This document shows positions 36,476 to 44,501 of a stretch of DNA of 47,937 nt, one piece after another. The position numbers were made by a program, and so were the translations under genes. The stretch is from Pseudomonas sp. C1C7 (GTDB taxonomy: Bacteria; Pseudomonadota; Gammaproteobacteria; Pseudomonadales; Pseudomonadaceae). The stretch spans positions 1 to 47,937 of the forward strand of contig NZ_JABFMP010000042.1 of the NCBI RefSeq assembly GCF_013359595.1, read 5' to 3'. Positions within the stretch are counted from its first letter, which is position 1. The number at the start of each line of letters is the position of its first letter. The notes beneath the pieces are model-generated. The model saw only the letters and a list, made by a program, of their open reading frames with translations, made no database searches and was not told the origin of the DNA.

Positions 36476-36580
36476 TGGCGCCATCGCGGGCAAGCCCGCT
36501 CCCACAGGTTTTTGGGTGATTATTGAATCTTCGACATCACACCGTTCACTGTGGGAGCGGGCTTGCCCGCGATGGCGCCA
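36476..36580. repeat. REP inverted repeat between convergent qhpG and aldehyde dehydrogenase
   Basis: A 32-nt sequence (36476-36507, starting TGGCGCCATCGCGGGCAAG) is repeated as an exact reverse complement at 36549-36580, with 41 nt between. It can act as a bidirectional terminator or mRNA stabiliser between the two convergent genes. Confidence 0.9.
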
Positions 36581-36596
36581 GTAAGGGCGCAGCCAA

Positions 36597-38087
36597 TTAA
36601 AGCTTGATCAACACCGACTTAAGCTCCGTGTAATGCTCAATCGCCGCATACCCCATCTCCCGCCCAACACCTGACATCTTGTACCCGCCAAACGGCAGCG
36701 CCGGGTCCAGGGCGCTGTGGCAGTTGACCCACACTGAGCCGGACTTGATCCGCGGGATCATGCGGTGCACCGCCGCCAGGTCGTTGGACCAGATGCTTGC
36801 GCCCAGGCCGTAAGGGCTGTCGTTGGCCAGGCGCAGGGCCTCGGCTTCGTCATCGAACGGAATGGCCACCAGCACCGGGCCGAAGATTTCTTCCTGTACC
36901 AGCGAATGCTTCTGATCGACGTCGACGATCACCGTCGGCTTGACGAAGAAGCCCGGGCCGAACTGTTCGCCGCCGCAGGCGATGGTCGCGCCGCTTTCCC
37001 GGCCTTTTTCGATGTAGCCGTAGACCCGCTCCTGCTGGCGCGCGGAAATCAGTGGCCCCATTTCCACGCTCGGGTCCAGCCCGTTGCCCAGCTTCATTGC
37101 GTTGGCGATACCGGCGATGTCCGCCACCACGTTGTCGAAATGCTTGCGCTGCACATACAGGCGCGAACCGGCGCAGCACACCTGGCCCTGATTGAAGAAG
37201 ATCGCGCTGGCGGCACCGGCGGCGGCACTCGACAGATCGGCGTCGGACATGACGATGGTCGGCGACTTGCCGCCCAGTTCCAGGGTGACCCGGGTCATGG
37301 AGTCCATGGCGATCTTGCCGATCTGCTTGCCCACGGCGGTGGAGCCGGTGAAGGTCAATTTGTCCACCAACGGGTTGTGGGTCAGGGCGGAGCCGGCGGT
37401 GATGCCGGTGCCGGTGACCACGTTGAACACGCCTTCGGGGTAACCGGCTTCCTGCACCAGTTCGGCGAGTTTCAGCGCGGTCAGCGGGGTTTCATCGGCG
37501 GGTTTGAGCACCACGGTGCAACCGGTGGCCAGGGCCGGGCCGAGTTTCCAGCAGGCCAGCAGCAGCGGGAAGTTCCAGGCGACGATGGCACCGACCACGC
37601 CCACCGCTTCGCGACGGATGAAACTGTGGAACTGATCGTTGGGCATCAGCGGCGCCGAGACATCGACGGTGGAGCCTTCAATCTTGGTCGCCCAACCGGC
37701 CATGTAACGCAGGAAGTCGATGGCCAGTTGCACGTCCATCACCTGGGCGACGGCGGCGCTCTTGCCGTTGTTCAGGCATTCCAGTTGCGCCAGCAGCTCG
37801 GCGTCGCGCTGCATCAGGTCGGCGAGTTTCCACAACAGGTTCTGCCGCTCCCGCGGACGGGTACGGGTCCAGGCCGAATCATCGAATGCCTGGCGCGCGG
37901 CGAGCACCGCGCGATCGACATCCTCCGGCGTAGCCCTTGGCACCACGCACAGCACTTCACCGGTGGCCGGGTTGTGCAGGGGCATGGTCTGGCCATCGGC
38001 GGCCTCGACCCAGTCACCGCCAATGAGCATGCGCGGAGCGCGCTGGATAAACGCCGTCGTGGCGGGAAGCAGGTTTGGGAGCGACAT
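36597..38087 (-). CDS. NAD(P)-dependent aldehyde dehydrogenase of the amine oxidation pathway
   Basis: The 496-residue product is a standard aldehyde dehydrogenase: NPATGEVL near the N-terminus, VGAIVAWNFPLL, VTLELGGKSP with the general-base glutamate, and catalytic C304 in FNQGQVCCAG. The C-terminal signature is PFGGYKMSGVGREMG. It resembles phenylacetaldehyde/betaine-aldehyde type enzymes and would oxidise aldehydes made by the amine dehydrogenase. The ATG at 38087 (MSLPNLL) follows GAGG; the open frame extends 56 codons further but would cross the promoter. A near-ideal -24/-12 promoter lies 26 nt or so before its likely transcript start. It points toward qhpG and away from qhpA. Confidence 0.92.
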   Translation of the reverse strand: MSLPNLLPATTAFIQRAPRMLIGGDWVEAADGQTMPLHNPATGEVLCVVPRATPEDVDRAVLAARQAFDDSAWTRTRPRERQNLLWKLADLMQRDAELLAQLECLNNGKSAAVAQVMDVQLAIDFLRYMAGWATKIEGSTVDVSAPLMPNDQFHSFIRREAVGVVGAIVAWNFPLLLACWKLGPALATGCTVVLKPADETPLTALKLAELVQEAGYPEGVFNVVTGTGITAGSALTHNPLVDKLTFTGSTAVGKQIGKIAMDSMTRVTLELGGKSPTIVMSDADLSSAAAGAASAIFFNQGQVCCAGSRLYVQRKHFDNVVADIAGIANAMKLGNGLDPSVEMGPLISARQQERVYGYIEKGRESGATIACGGEQFGPGFFVKPTVIVDVDQKHSLVQEEIFGPVLVAIPFDDEAEALRLANDSPYGLGASIWSNDLAAVHRMIPRIKSGSVWVNCHSALDPALPFGGYKMSGVGREMGYAAIEHYTELKSVLIKL

Positions 38088-38123
38088 GTTGAAACCTCGT
38101 CTTGTTCGTGTGCCGAGGTCTTT

Positions 38124-38140
38124 CGCAATGGCTGTGCCAG
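38124..38140 (-). promoter_or_regulatory. Sigma-54 (-24/-12) promoter of the aldehyde dehydrogenase gene
   Basis: On the minus strand TGGCACAGCCATTGCG gives GG-N10-GC with consensus TGGCAC and TTGC elements. Transcription would begin near 38113, leaving a 26-nt leader with the GAGG ribosome site before the ATG at 38087. The sigma-54 activator at 30873 is the natural partner. Confidence 0.78.
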
Positions 38141-38214
38141 TTGTGGATTTGTGCGCCGAGAGCCCGAGCGGGCGGGGCTGGCGAGTTTTTTCGGGATCGG
38201 CAGGAAGCCTGCAA

Positions 38215-38233
38215 CCGTCGCAATTTGCGACGG
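38215..38233. promoter_or_regulatory. 19-bp perfect palindrome, likely activator-binding site
   Basis: CCGTCGCAATTTGCGACGG is perfectly symmetric around its central T. It lies about 75-95 bp upstream of the -24 element of the aldehyde dehydrogenase promoter, the usual place for a sigma-54 activator site. It also lies about 240 bp upstream of the candidate qhpA promoter, so it might serve both directions. Confidence 0.6.
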
Positions 38234-38258
38234 CGTGAGACGGCCCGTACATCACACC

Positions 38259-38350
38259 CTGTAGGAGCGAGGCTTGCCCGCGAAGAAGTCCCCGCCGTGT
38301 ATCAGCAGAACCGCGCCATCGTTGTTCGCGGGCAAGCCATGCTCCTACAG
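38259..38350. repeat. REP doublet (GTAGGAGCGAGGCTTGC type) upstream of qhpA
   Basis: CTGTAGGAGCGAGGCTTGCC (from about 38260) and its inverted partner ending GCTCCTACAG (38341-38350) enclose about 40 nt. This is the second REP sequence class in the window. The rest of the 515-bp gap 38088-38602 holds the sigma-54 promoter, the palindrome, an imperfect TGTCGC-N12-GCAACA dyad at 38381-38404 and the candidate qhpA promoter; no gene was seen. Confidence 0.85.
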
Positions 38351-38473
38351 AGGTCTATGCTTGTCTCAGGTTGCAACAGGTGTCGCGAAATAAAACGTGC
38401 AACACCCGCGTTGCCCCCGCCAAAACCCGACCTTTTCCTCACAAGCCGTTGATTATTCAAGACATTCGCAAGC

Positions 38474-38489
38474 TGGCACGCTCCGTGTA
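38474..38489 (+). promoter_or_regulatory. Sigma-54-like promoter upstream of qhpA, with imperfect -12
   Basis: TGGCACG (38474-38480) is a perfect -24 element, but the -12 reads GTGTA, giving GG-N10-GT instead of GG-N10-GC. If used, it would start transcription near 38500, about 100 nt before the qhpA ATG. The dyad TGTCGC-N12-GCAACA about 70 bp upstream is a possible activator site. The call is moderate because of the -12 mismatch. Confidence 0.4.
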
Positions 38490-38602
38490 TTGCTCATCGC
38501 AGACGTTTCTCTTGCCTCCGTCAGCGGCCCGCCGCCGACGGCAGAAACCATAAAAACGATCAGCAACAAAAATAAGAAAGCACCGTGCGAGGTTCGACGT
38601 TG

Positions 38603-40183
38603 ATGAAGAGAAAACTCCGATCAGGCCTGAGTGTCAGTCTGCTGGCCGTGGCCGCCTGTGTGGCGCTGCATTCGCCTGACAGCCTGGCAGCCCGCGACGC
38701 CCAGACCATCCTCAAGGAAACCTGTCAGGGCTGTCACACCCCCGAAGCCAATAACGCCCTGAGCCGCATCAGCCACCAGCGCAAGACCCCGGAAGGCTGG
38801 CTGATGAGCATCGCCCGCATGCAGACCATGCACGGTCTGCAGATCAGCGATGAAGACCGGCGCACGCTGGTCAAGTACCTGGCCGACACCCAGGGCCTGG
38901 CGCCGAGCGAAACCGATGGCGTGCGTTACGCCATGGAGCGCCGGCTCAACACCGTCGAGCAGTTCGACGAGAAGACCAGCCAGATGTGCGGTCGCTGCCA
39001 CTCCGGCGCGCGGGTCGCCTTGCAGCGTCGTCCGGCTCAGGAATGGGAGCGTCTGGTGAACTTCCACCTCGGCCAATGGCCGTCACTGGAATACCAGGCC
39101 CTGGCACGCGATCGCGACTGGTTCGACATCGCCCGCAAAGAGATGGTGCCGATGTTGGCCAAGCGTTACGCGCTGGACAACCCGGCCTGGAAGAAATGGC
39201 TGAGCACCGCGCCGAAAAGCGAGGCGCTGGTGGGTGACTGGAGCTTCAGCGGGCACTTGCCGGGCAAAGGCGAACTGGCCGGAGTGATGAGCGTCAGCGC
39301 CGACGGCAGCGACACCTTCAAGGTCAGCGTCAAGGGCCAGTACGCCGACGGCACGCCGTTCAACGGCGACGGCAGCGCGATTCTCTACACCGGCTACGAA
39401 TGGCGCGGCAACGTAACCATCGATGGCGTGACCATGCGCCAGGTGTTCGCCGCCCAAGGCAATGCCATGCAGGGCCGGATGTTCGAGGCCGAGCACGACG
39501 AGCGCGGCCTGGATTTCGTCGCCGCCAAGCAGGGCAGCAATCGCTTGCTGGCGGTGCAACCGGGCTACGTGAAGGCGGGCAGCGAAACTGAAGTGACCCT
39601 GATCGGCAGCGGCCTGAGCGGCAAGCCGAACTTCGGCAAGGGCGTGGAGGTGGTCGAGGTTGTCTCGCAGACGCCCGAACAGATCAAAGTCAGACTCAAG
39701 GCCGCCGCAAACGCCCAGCCGGGCCTGCGTGCGGTCACCGTCGGCACGTTGAAAGGCCCTGACCTTTCGGTCTACAGCAAAATCGACTCGGTCAAAGTGG
39801 TGCCGGAATTCTCGGTCGCGCGGATCGGCGAGGGCGGTGGTTCGACGCCGAAGGTCCAGGGTCGGTTCGACGCCGAGGCCTGGGGCAAGGGCGCCGACGG
39901 CAAGCCGTATCGCATCGGTGTGTTCCCGGCGCAGTGGAAGGTCGAGGCCTTCGACGATCGCGCCAAGGAAGACGAAGACGTCAAGTACGCCGGCACCATG
40001 CAGGCCGACGCGGGCGTGTTCACCCCGGGCGATGCCGGGCCGAACCCTGCACGGAAAATGTCCACCAACAATGCCGGCAACCTCAAGGTGATCGCCGCCG
40101 TCGACGACGCAGGGAAATCCCTGACCGGCGAAGGCCACATGATCGTGACCGTGCAACGCTGGAACAATCCACCCATTCCATAA
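38603..40183 (+). CDS. qhpA: Quinohemoprotein amine dehydrogenase alpha subunit (diheme cytochrome c), QhpA
   Basis: The 526-residue product begins with a Sec signal peptide (LSVSLLAVAACVALHSPDSLAA). It has two c-type heme sites, C41-QG-C44-H45 and C129-GR-C132-H133, in the N-terminal domain, followed by beta domains with FSGHLPGKGELAG and Ig-like segments. This matches the alpha subunit of QHNDH, which passes electrons from the quinone cofactor of the gamma subunit to periplasmic acceptors. The ATG at 38603 is preferred for its signal peptide, with GAGG about 10 nt upstream. It is the first gene of qhpA-D-C-B, the order seen in known loci. Confidence 0.95.
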   Translation: MKRKLRSGLSVSLLAVAACVALHSPDSLAARDAQTILKETCQGCHTPEANNALSRISHQRKTPEGWLMSIARMQTMHGLQISDEDRRTLVKYLADTQGLAPSETDGVRYAMERRLNTVEQFDEKTSQMCGRCHSGARVALQRRPAQEWERLVNFHLGQWPSLEYQALARDRDWFDIARKEMVPMLAKRYALDNPAWKKWLSTAPKSEALVGDWSFSGHLPGKGELAGVMSVSADGSDTFKVSVKGQYADGTPFNGDGSAILYTGYEWRGNVTIDGVTMRQVFAAQGNAMQGRMFEAEHDERGLDFVAAKQGSNRLLAVQPGYVKAGSETEVTLIGSGLSGKPNFGKGVEVVEVVSQTPEQIKVRLKAAANAQPGLRAVTVGTLKGPDLSVYSKIDSVKVVPEFSVARIGEGGGSTPKVQGRFDAEAWGKGADGKPYRIGVFPAQWKVEAFDDRAKEDEDVKYAGTMQADAGVFTPGDAGPNPARKMSTNNAGNLKVIAAVDDAGKSLTGEGHMIVTVQRWNNPPIP

Positions 40184-40262
40184 GGCTGGCCCGACACGGT
40201 TTCAGACACTTTTCGGAATGACCGCAAGCCCTGCGTGACGGGGCTTGCACAGGAGGTTTGCC

Positions 40263-41693
40263 ATGGGCGCTATCTTGAATCTGGTCGAACGCAACCTGCA
40301 CGAAGTGCACGTTGATGCCGACCGCATGCTGTTCCACATCCCAAGCAGTTCGCTATTCGCCAGCGATGAGCTGACGGGCACCATCATCGACACCCTGCGT
40401 GGCCCGGGCTGTTCTTCGGACGACCTGATCCAGCGCCTGGCCGAGCGCTTCAACGGTGAAGAAGTCACCGAGACCCTGCGCGAGCTGATGGCCCTGGAGC
40501 TGGTCAGCGACGGCTCGCCGCTGACTCCGGACATCGCCACCAAACGCGTCGAGCGCACGGCGATCAATACCGTGGTGCTCAACGTCAACACCGGCTGCAA
40601 CCTGAGTTGCACCTACTGCTACAAGGAAGACCTCGACAAGCCGTCCGCCGGCAAGAAGATGGACGTCGAAACCGCCATCGCTTCGGTGGAGATGCTGCTC
40701 AAGGAATCCCCGGACGAAGAACGTTTCACCGTGGTGTTCTTCGGCGGCGAACCGCTGAGCAATCGCAAGCTGATCGAGTACATGGTCGACTACTGCGAGA
40801 AACGCTTTGCCGAGGCCGGCAAGTTCGTCGAGTTCGTCATGACCACCAACGCCACGCTGCTCACCGAGGAGACCGTGGACTACCTCAACGCCCACCGTTT
40901 CGGCTTGTCGGTGAGCATCGACGGGCCAAAGACCGTGCACGACCGCAACCGCATCACCGTGGGCGGGCAGGGTACCTATGACGTGGTGCGGCGCAAGGCC
41001 GAGATGCTGCTGTCGCGCTACAACAGCCGTCCGGTGGGCGCGCGGGTGACCCTGACCACCGGCGTCACCGACGTCGAAACCATCTGGGATCACCTGTTCA
41101 ACGAACTGGGTTTTGCCGAAGTCGGCTTTGCCCCGGTGACCTCCGGCGACATCAGCAGCTTCAACCTGACCAACGATGAGCTCAAACAGGTATTCGCCAA
41201 CATGAAGGCCCTCGGCCGGCGTTACCTGGAGGCGGCGCTGGAACACCGCAACATCGGTTTTTCCAACCTGCACCAGTTGATCACCGACATCCACGAAGGC
41301 CACAAGAAAGCCCTGCCATGCGGTGCGGGCCTGAAGATGCTGGCGGTGGATCACAAGGGGGAACTGAACCTGTGCCACCGCTTTACCGGATCGTCCCTGC
41401 CGACCTTCGGCAACGTCCACAGCGGCGTGAAGCAGATGGAGTTGAACGACTTTCTGTCCGAGCGCCTGGACCGTACCAACACCGGTTGCAACGACTGCAA
41501 CATCCGCAACCTGTGCTCCGGCGGCTGCTACCACGAGAGCTACGCCCGCTACGGCGACCCGGCCCATCCGACCTATCACTACTGCGAACTGATGCGTGAC
41601 TGGGTCGACTTCGGCATCGAGGTCTACACCCGGATCATGGCCAATAACCCTGCGTTCATCAGCAGTTACATCACTCCGCGCAAGGCTCACTGA
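40263..41693 (+). CDS. qhpD: Radical SAM thioether-forming maturase QhpD
   Basis: The 476-residue product carries the radical SAM cluster motif C112-NLS-C116-TY-C119 and a SPASM-type C-terminal cysteine set: C353, C371, C409-ND-C412, C418 and C422. An N-terminal wHTH-like leader-recognition region precedes the barrel. It is the QhpD enzyme that forms the intrapeptide Cys-to-Asp/Glu thioether bonds in the gamma subunit while the 28-residue leader is attached. A perfect AGGAGG (40250-40255) precedes the ATG at 40263 by 7 nt. An upstream in-frame TTG is excluded because it would overlap that site. It sits directly before qhpC, one nucleotide apart. Confidence 0.95.
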   Translation: MGAILNLVERNLHEVHVDADRMLFHIPSSSLFASDELTGTIIDTLRGPGCSSDDLIQRLAERFNGEEVTETLRELMALELVSDGSPLTPDIATKRVERTAINTVVLNVNTGCNLSCTYCYKEDLDKPSAGKKMDVETAIASVEMLLKESPDEERFTVVFFGGEPLSNRKLIEYMVDYCEKRFAEAGKFVEFVMTTNATLLTEETVDYLNAHRFGLSVSIDGPKTVHDRNRITVGGQGTYDVVRRKAEMLLSRYNSRPVGARVTLTTGVTDVETIWDHLFNELGFAEVGFAPVTSGDISSFNLTNDELKQVFANMKALGRRYLEAALEHRNIGFSNLHQLITDIHEGHKKALPCGAGLKMLAVDHKGELNLCHRFTGSSLPTFGNVHSGVKQMELNDFLSERLDRTNTGCNDCNIRNLCSGGCYHESYARYGDPAHPTYHYCELMRDWVDFGIEVYTRIMANNPAFISSYITPRKAH

Positions 41694-41694
41694 T

Positions 41695-42018
41695 ATGAAA
41701 CATCTCAAGGCAATCAATAACAAAGCGTTGAAGCTGGATCAGGCCGCGGATGAAAACCGCATCGAAGAAGTGGTGGCCATGAGCTCGGTGGCAGGCTGCG
41801 CCTCGACCACTGACCCGGGCTGGGAAATCGATGCGTTCGGTGGCGTGTCGTCGCTGTGCCAGCCGATGGAGGCCGACCTGTATGGCTGCTCCGACCCGTG
41901 CTGGTGGCCGGCCCAGGTGCCCGACATGATGAGCACCTACCCGGACTGGAACAAGGACGCCCAGGCGTCCAACGACAACTGGCGCAACCTGGGCACGGTC
42001 TTCCCGAAAGACAAGTGA
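41695..42018 (+). CDS. qhpC: Quinohemoprotein amine dehydrogenase gamma subunit precursor (CTQ-bearing), QhpC
   Basis: The 107-residue product equals a 28-residue leader plus a 79-residue mature chain, the known gamma-subunit layout. Every modified residue of the characterised P. putida protein is present (precursor numbering): thioether pairs C35-E44, C55-D61 and C69-D77, and the cofactor pair C65-W71 that forms cysteine tryptophylquinone. The leader (residues 1-28, ending EEVVA) has no Sec signal character, which fits export by QhpF after cleavage by QhpE. This gene is easily missed because of its size. It starts one base after the qhpD stop, and qhpB follows 38 nt downstream. Confidence 0.95.
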   Translation: MKHLKAINNKALKLDQAADENRIEEVVAMSSVAGCASTTDPGWEIDAFGGVSSLCQPMEADLYGCSDPCWWPAQVPDMMSTYPDWNKDAQASNDNWRNLGTVFPKDK

Positions 42019-42056
42019 TGCCCTCGAGAGCAGCGTACAAGAAGAAGGATTCCAGC

Positions 42057-43175
42057 ATGCACAGCATCAAAGCCTGCGGCCTGGCCGCATTCGCCCTCCT
42101 GAGCGCCGCTTCGCTCAGTGCCGTGGCCGATGAAAACACTGCGTTGCAAGACGGTCACGAGTACATGTTGACCACCAACTACCCGAACAACCTGCACGTG
42201 ATCGACCTGGCCACGGACACCGTGTTCAAGACCTGCAAGATGCCGGACGCCTTCGGCCCGGGCACCGTGCAACTGTCGCCGGACCGCAAGACCGCCTATG
42301 TGCTGAACAATCACTACGCGGATGTCTACGGCGTCGAACTGGACAGCTGCAAACAGGTGTTCCACGCCAGCATCACCCAGAAGCCGGGGGAGAAGGCCAA
42401 GTCGATGTTCGCCTTCACCCTGAGTCACGACGGCAAGGAACTGTTCACCATCGCCAACCCGACGCTGATGCTCAACGATCGGTATGAAGTGCAGCAGCCT
42501 CGTCTCGACGTGTACGCCACCAACGCCGGCATGGATGCCAAGCCGATCCGCAGCTTCCCGGCGCCTCGGCAGCTGACCATCATGCAGAGCGGTGACGACG
42601 GCACGCTGTACGTGGCGGGGGCGGATGTCTACAAGGTCAACGTGCAGACCGGCAAGTTCGACGTGCTGATCCCCAGCCGTCACTGGAAGCGTGCGAACTA
42701 CAGCGCGCCGGACGTGCTCTACGTGTGGAACCAGCAGACCTATCGTCATGACTTCTCGCTGCTCTACACCGCGGCGAAATTCAAGGACAAGAAGCAGGAC
42801 CCGGCCACCGCCGAGTACCTGTACGGCCTGTTCAGCGTGGACCTGAAGACCGGCAAGACCGAAACCACCGACTTCGGCCCGCTGACGGAAATCTACTTCA
42901 GCGGCATGCGCTCGCCGAAGGACCCGAACCTGATGTTCGGCGTGCTCAACCGCCTGGCCAAGTACGACATCAAGGAGAAGAAGCTGATTCAGGCGGCGAC
43001 GCTGGATCATTCCTACTACTGCATTTCCTTTAACAAGGATGGCAGCAAGATTTATCTGGCGGGGACTTTCAATGATGTGGCGATCTTTGATGCCGACAGC
43101 CTGAAGCAGATTGGCAGCATCAAAATGCCGGGTGGGGATATGGCGATTACGACGGCGCAGATTTTTGTGCGGTAA
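42057..43175 (+). CDS. qhpB: Quinohemoprotein amine dehydrogenase beta subunit (seven-bladed beta-propeller), QhpB
   Basis: The 372-residue product has a Sec signal peptide (ACGLAAFALLSAASLSAVA, likely cut before DENTAL) and repeating propeller blades such as YMLTTNYPNNLHVIDLATDTV, VQLSPDRKTAYVLNNHYADVYGVEL and ISFNKDGSKIYLAGTFNDVAIFD. This is the beta-subunit pattern of QHNDH, which holds the gamma subunit at the centre of the periplasmic complex. AAGGA precedes the ATG at 42057. It closes the qhpADCB operon; a REP cluster lies just downstream and may stabilise or end the message. Confidence 0.94.
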   Translation: MHSIKACGLAAFALLSAASLSAVADENTALQDGHEYMLTTNYPNNLHVIDLATDTVFKTCKMPDAFGPGTVQLSPDRKTAYVLNNHYADVYGVELDSCKQVFHASITQKPGEKAKSMFAFTLSHDGKELFTIANPTLMLNDRYEVQQPRLDVYATNAGMDAKPIRSFPAPRQLTIMQSGDDGTLYVAGADVYKVNVQTGKFDVLIPSRHWKRANYSAPDVLYVWNQQTYRHDFSLLYTAAKFKDKKQDPATAEYLYGLFSVDLKTGKTETTDFGPLTEIYFSGMRSPKDPNLMFGVLNRLAKYDIKEKKLIQAATLDHSYYCISFNKDGSKIYLAGTFNDVAIFDADSLKQIGSIKMPGGDMAITTAQIFVR

Positions 43176-43198
43176 TTTGTGGCGTTTGGGCTGACGCT

Positions 43199-43427
43199 AT
43201 CGCGAGCAAGCCCGCTCCCACAGGGGATGTCGGTGGACACAGATCTTGTGCCTGACCGAGAACCCATGTGGGAGCGGGCTTGCTCGCGAAGACGGATTTG
43301 AATCCACAGAAAATGTGTCGCCTGTCAAGGCCTCTTCGCGGGCAAGCCTCGCTCCTACAGGGTATTGGGTCGGGCACAAAATCGCCGATCGACGCAAAAA
43401 ACCGTAGGAGCGAGGCTTGCCCGCGAA
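43199..43427. repeat. Cluster of four REP units after qhpB
   Basis: Two doublets are visible. Units at about 43199-43224 (GCGAGCAAGCCCGCTCCCAC) and 43267-43289 (inverted) use the GTGGGAGCGGGCTTGC core. Units at about 43335-43360 and 43403-43427 use the GTAGGAGCGAGGCTTGC core. Both REP classes occur side by side, in head-to-head orientation. The block fills the 276-bp gap between qhpB and the convergent LprI-like gene; no gene was seen in it. Confidence 0.88.
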
Positions 43428-43451
43428 CAGGCCCCAAAGCTTACCCGAGAT

Positions 43452-43853
43452 TCAAACCCCCGGCACCGGACACCCCAGATCCCCCTCCTGACACTTCAAG
43501 TAAGTCTTGAACGTCTCAACCCGCGCCTTGGTCAATTCGGTCACGCAATTGCCATAGATCAGCGGATAAACACTCCCGCCCTCCACCCCGGACGCCGAAA
43601 ACTTGCATTCGGCATCGCGAAACGCCAGCCACGCGCGCTGGGCGCTGAGCAGCAGCTTCTTGCTGTCGGGATTGCCCTTGAGCCGTGCGGTGATCTGCTG
43701 GTACAGCGCATTCAGCTCCTTGTCCGCCGCGGCATGCTGCACTGCCGCGCACTGGTTCATGTCCGCCTGGGTGGTGGCATTGTCGCAGTCCAGGGCATGG
43801 GCCGGCGGGGTGAACAAAAAGGGCGTCAGCGCCAGAAGAATGCGTACATGCAT
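43452..43853 (-). CDS. Small secreted LprI/DUF1311-family protein
   Basis: The 133-residue product has a signal peptide (MHVRILLALTPFLFTPPAHA) and the LprI/DUF1311 pattern: LDCDNATTQADMNQCAA near the mature N-terminus, LNALYQQITARL, and LLLSAQRAWLAFRDAECKF, with conserved cysteines. Some members inhibit lysozyme; most have no known role. GGGAG lies 7 nt upstream of the ATG at 43853; the frame stays open upstream to 44258 but overlaps the divergent AHSA1 gene. It is periplasmic by prediction and convergent with qhpB. Confidence 0.85.
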   Translation of the reverse strand: MHVRILLALTPFLFTPPAHALDCDNATTQADMNQCAAVQHAAADKELNALYQQITARLKGNPDSKKLLLSAQRAWLAFRDAECKFSASGVEGGSVYPLIYGNCVTELTKARVETFKTYLKCQEGDLGCPVPGV

Positions 43854-44012
43854 GGGGAATCTCCCTGTGAAAGTAGAACTCGTGAGCCAGTGTAGCGAAG
43901 CCGGCAGCGGCGCAAAGGTCACGTTTGCGACAGCTGACACCCCATTCAGACAACTTTCGGGCTGGACATGTGGTCTTACAGGCCTACTGTTGTTCAGTAC
44001 AGGAGGTGACGT

Positions 44013-44501
44013 ATGAAACCAGTACCCAATAGTTTTGAGCGCAAAATAATTCTCAAATCGCCGCGCTCCCATGTCTGGCGTGCCCTGGTCGATGCCGAGG
44101 CGTTCGGTCAATGGTTCGGCGTGGCACTTGAAGGCAGGCGGTTCATTGCCGGCGAGTGGACCCAGGGGCAGGTCACGTACCCCGGTTACGAACACGTGTT
44201 GTGGAACGTGCTGGTGGAGCGGGTCGAGCCGCAGCAGCTGTTTTCCTTCCGCTGGCACCCCTATGCGGTCAACCCGAAGATCGACTACTCCCAGGAGCCC
44301 ACCACCCTGGTCAAATTCGAACTGGAAGACAACACGGTCGGAACCCTGCTCAGGGTCTGCGAGTCAGGTTTCGCGCACATTCCCGACATACGCCAGAAAG
44401 AGGCGTATTACATGGACAGCCGTGGCTGGGAAGAGCAACTGGGCCGGCTCGAACACTTTCTCGCCGAAAGCGCCAAGGCCCGTGAGCGCGAGAATGAGTG
44501 A
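44013..44501 (+). CDS. SRPBCC/AHSA1-domain protein
   Basis: The 162-residue product begins FERKIILKSPRSHVWRALVDAEAFGQWFG, the START-like AHSA1 pattern, and continues FSFRWHPYAV and TLVKFELED. This fold binds hydrophobic ligands; in many bacteria such proteins have no assigned function. AGGAGG lies 7 nt before the ATG. It overlaps the next gene by 8 nt, so the pair is probably translated together. A partner in a resistance or detoxification pair is possible, but this is inference from position. Confidence 0.88.
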   Translation: MKPVPNSFERKIILKSPRSHVWRALVDAEAFGQWFGVALEGRRFIAGEWTQGQVTYPGYEHVLWNVLVERVEPQQLFSFRWHPYAVNPKIDYSQEPTTLVKFELEDNTVGTLLRVCESGFAHIPDIRQKEAYYMDSRGWEEQLGRLEHFLAESAKARERENE

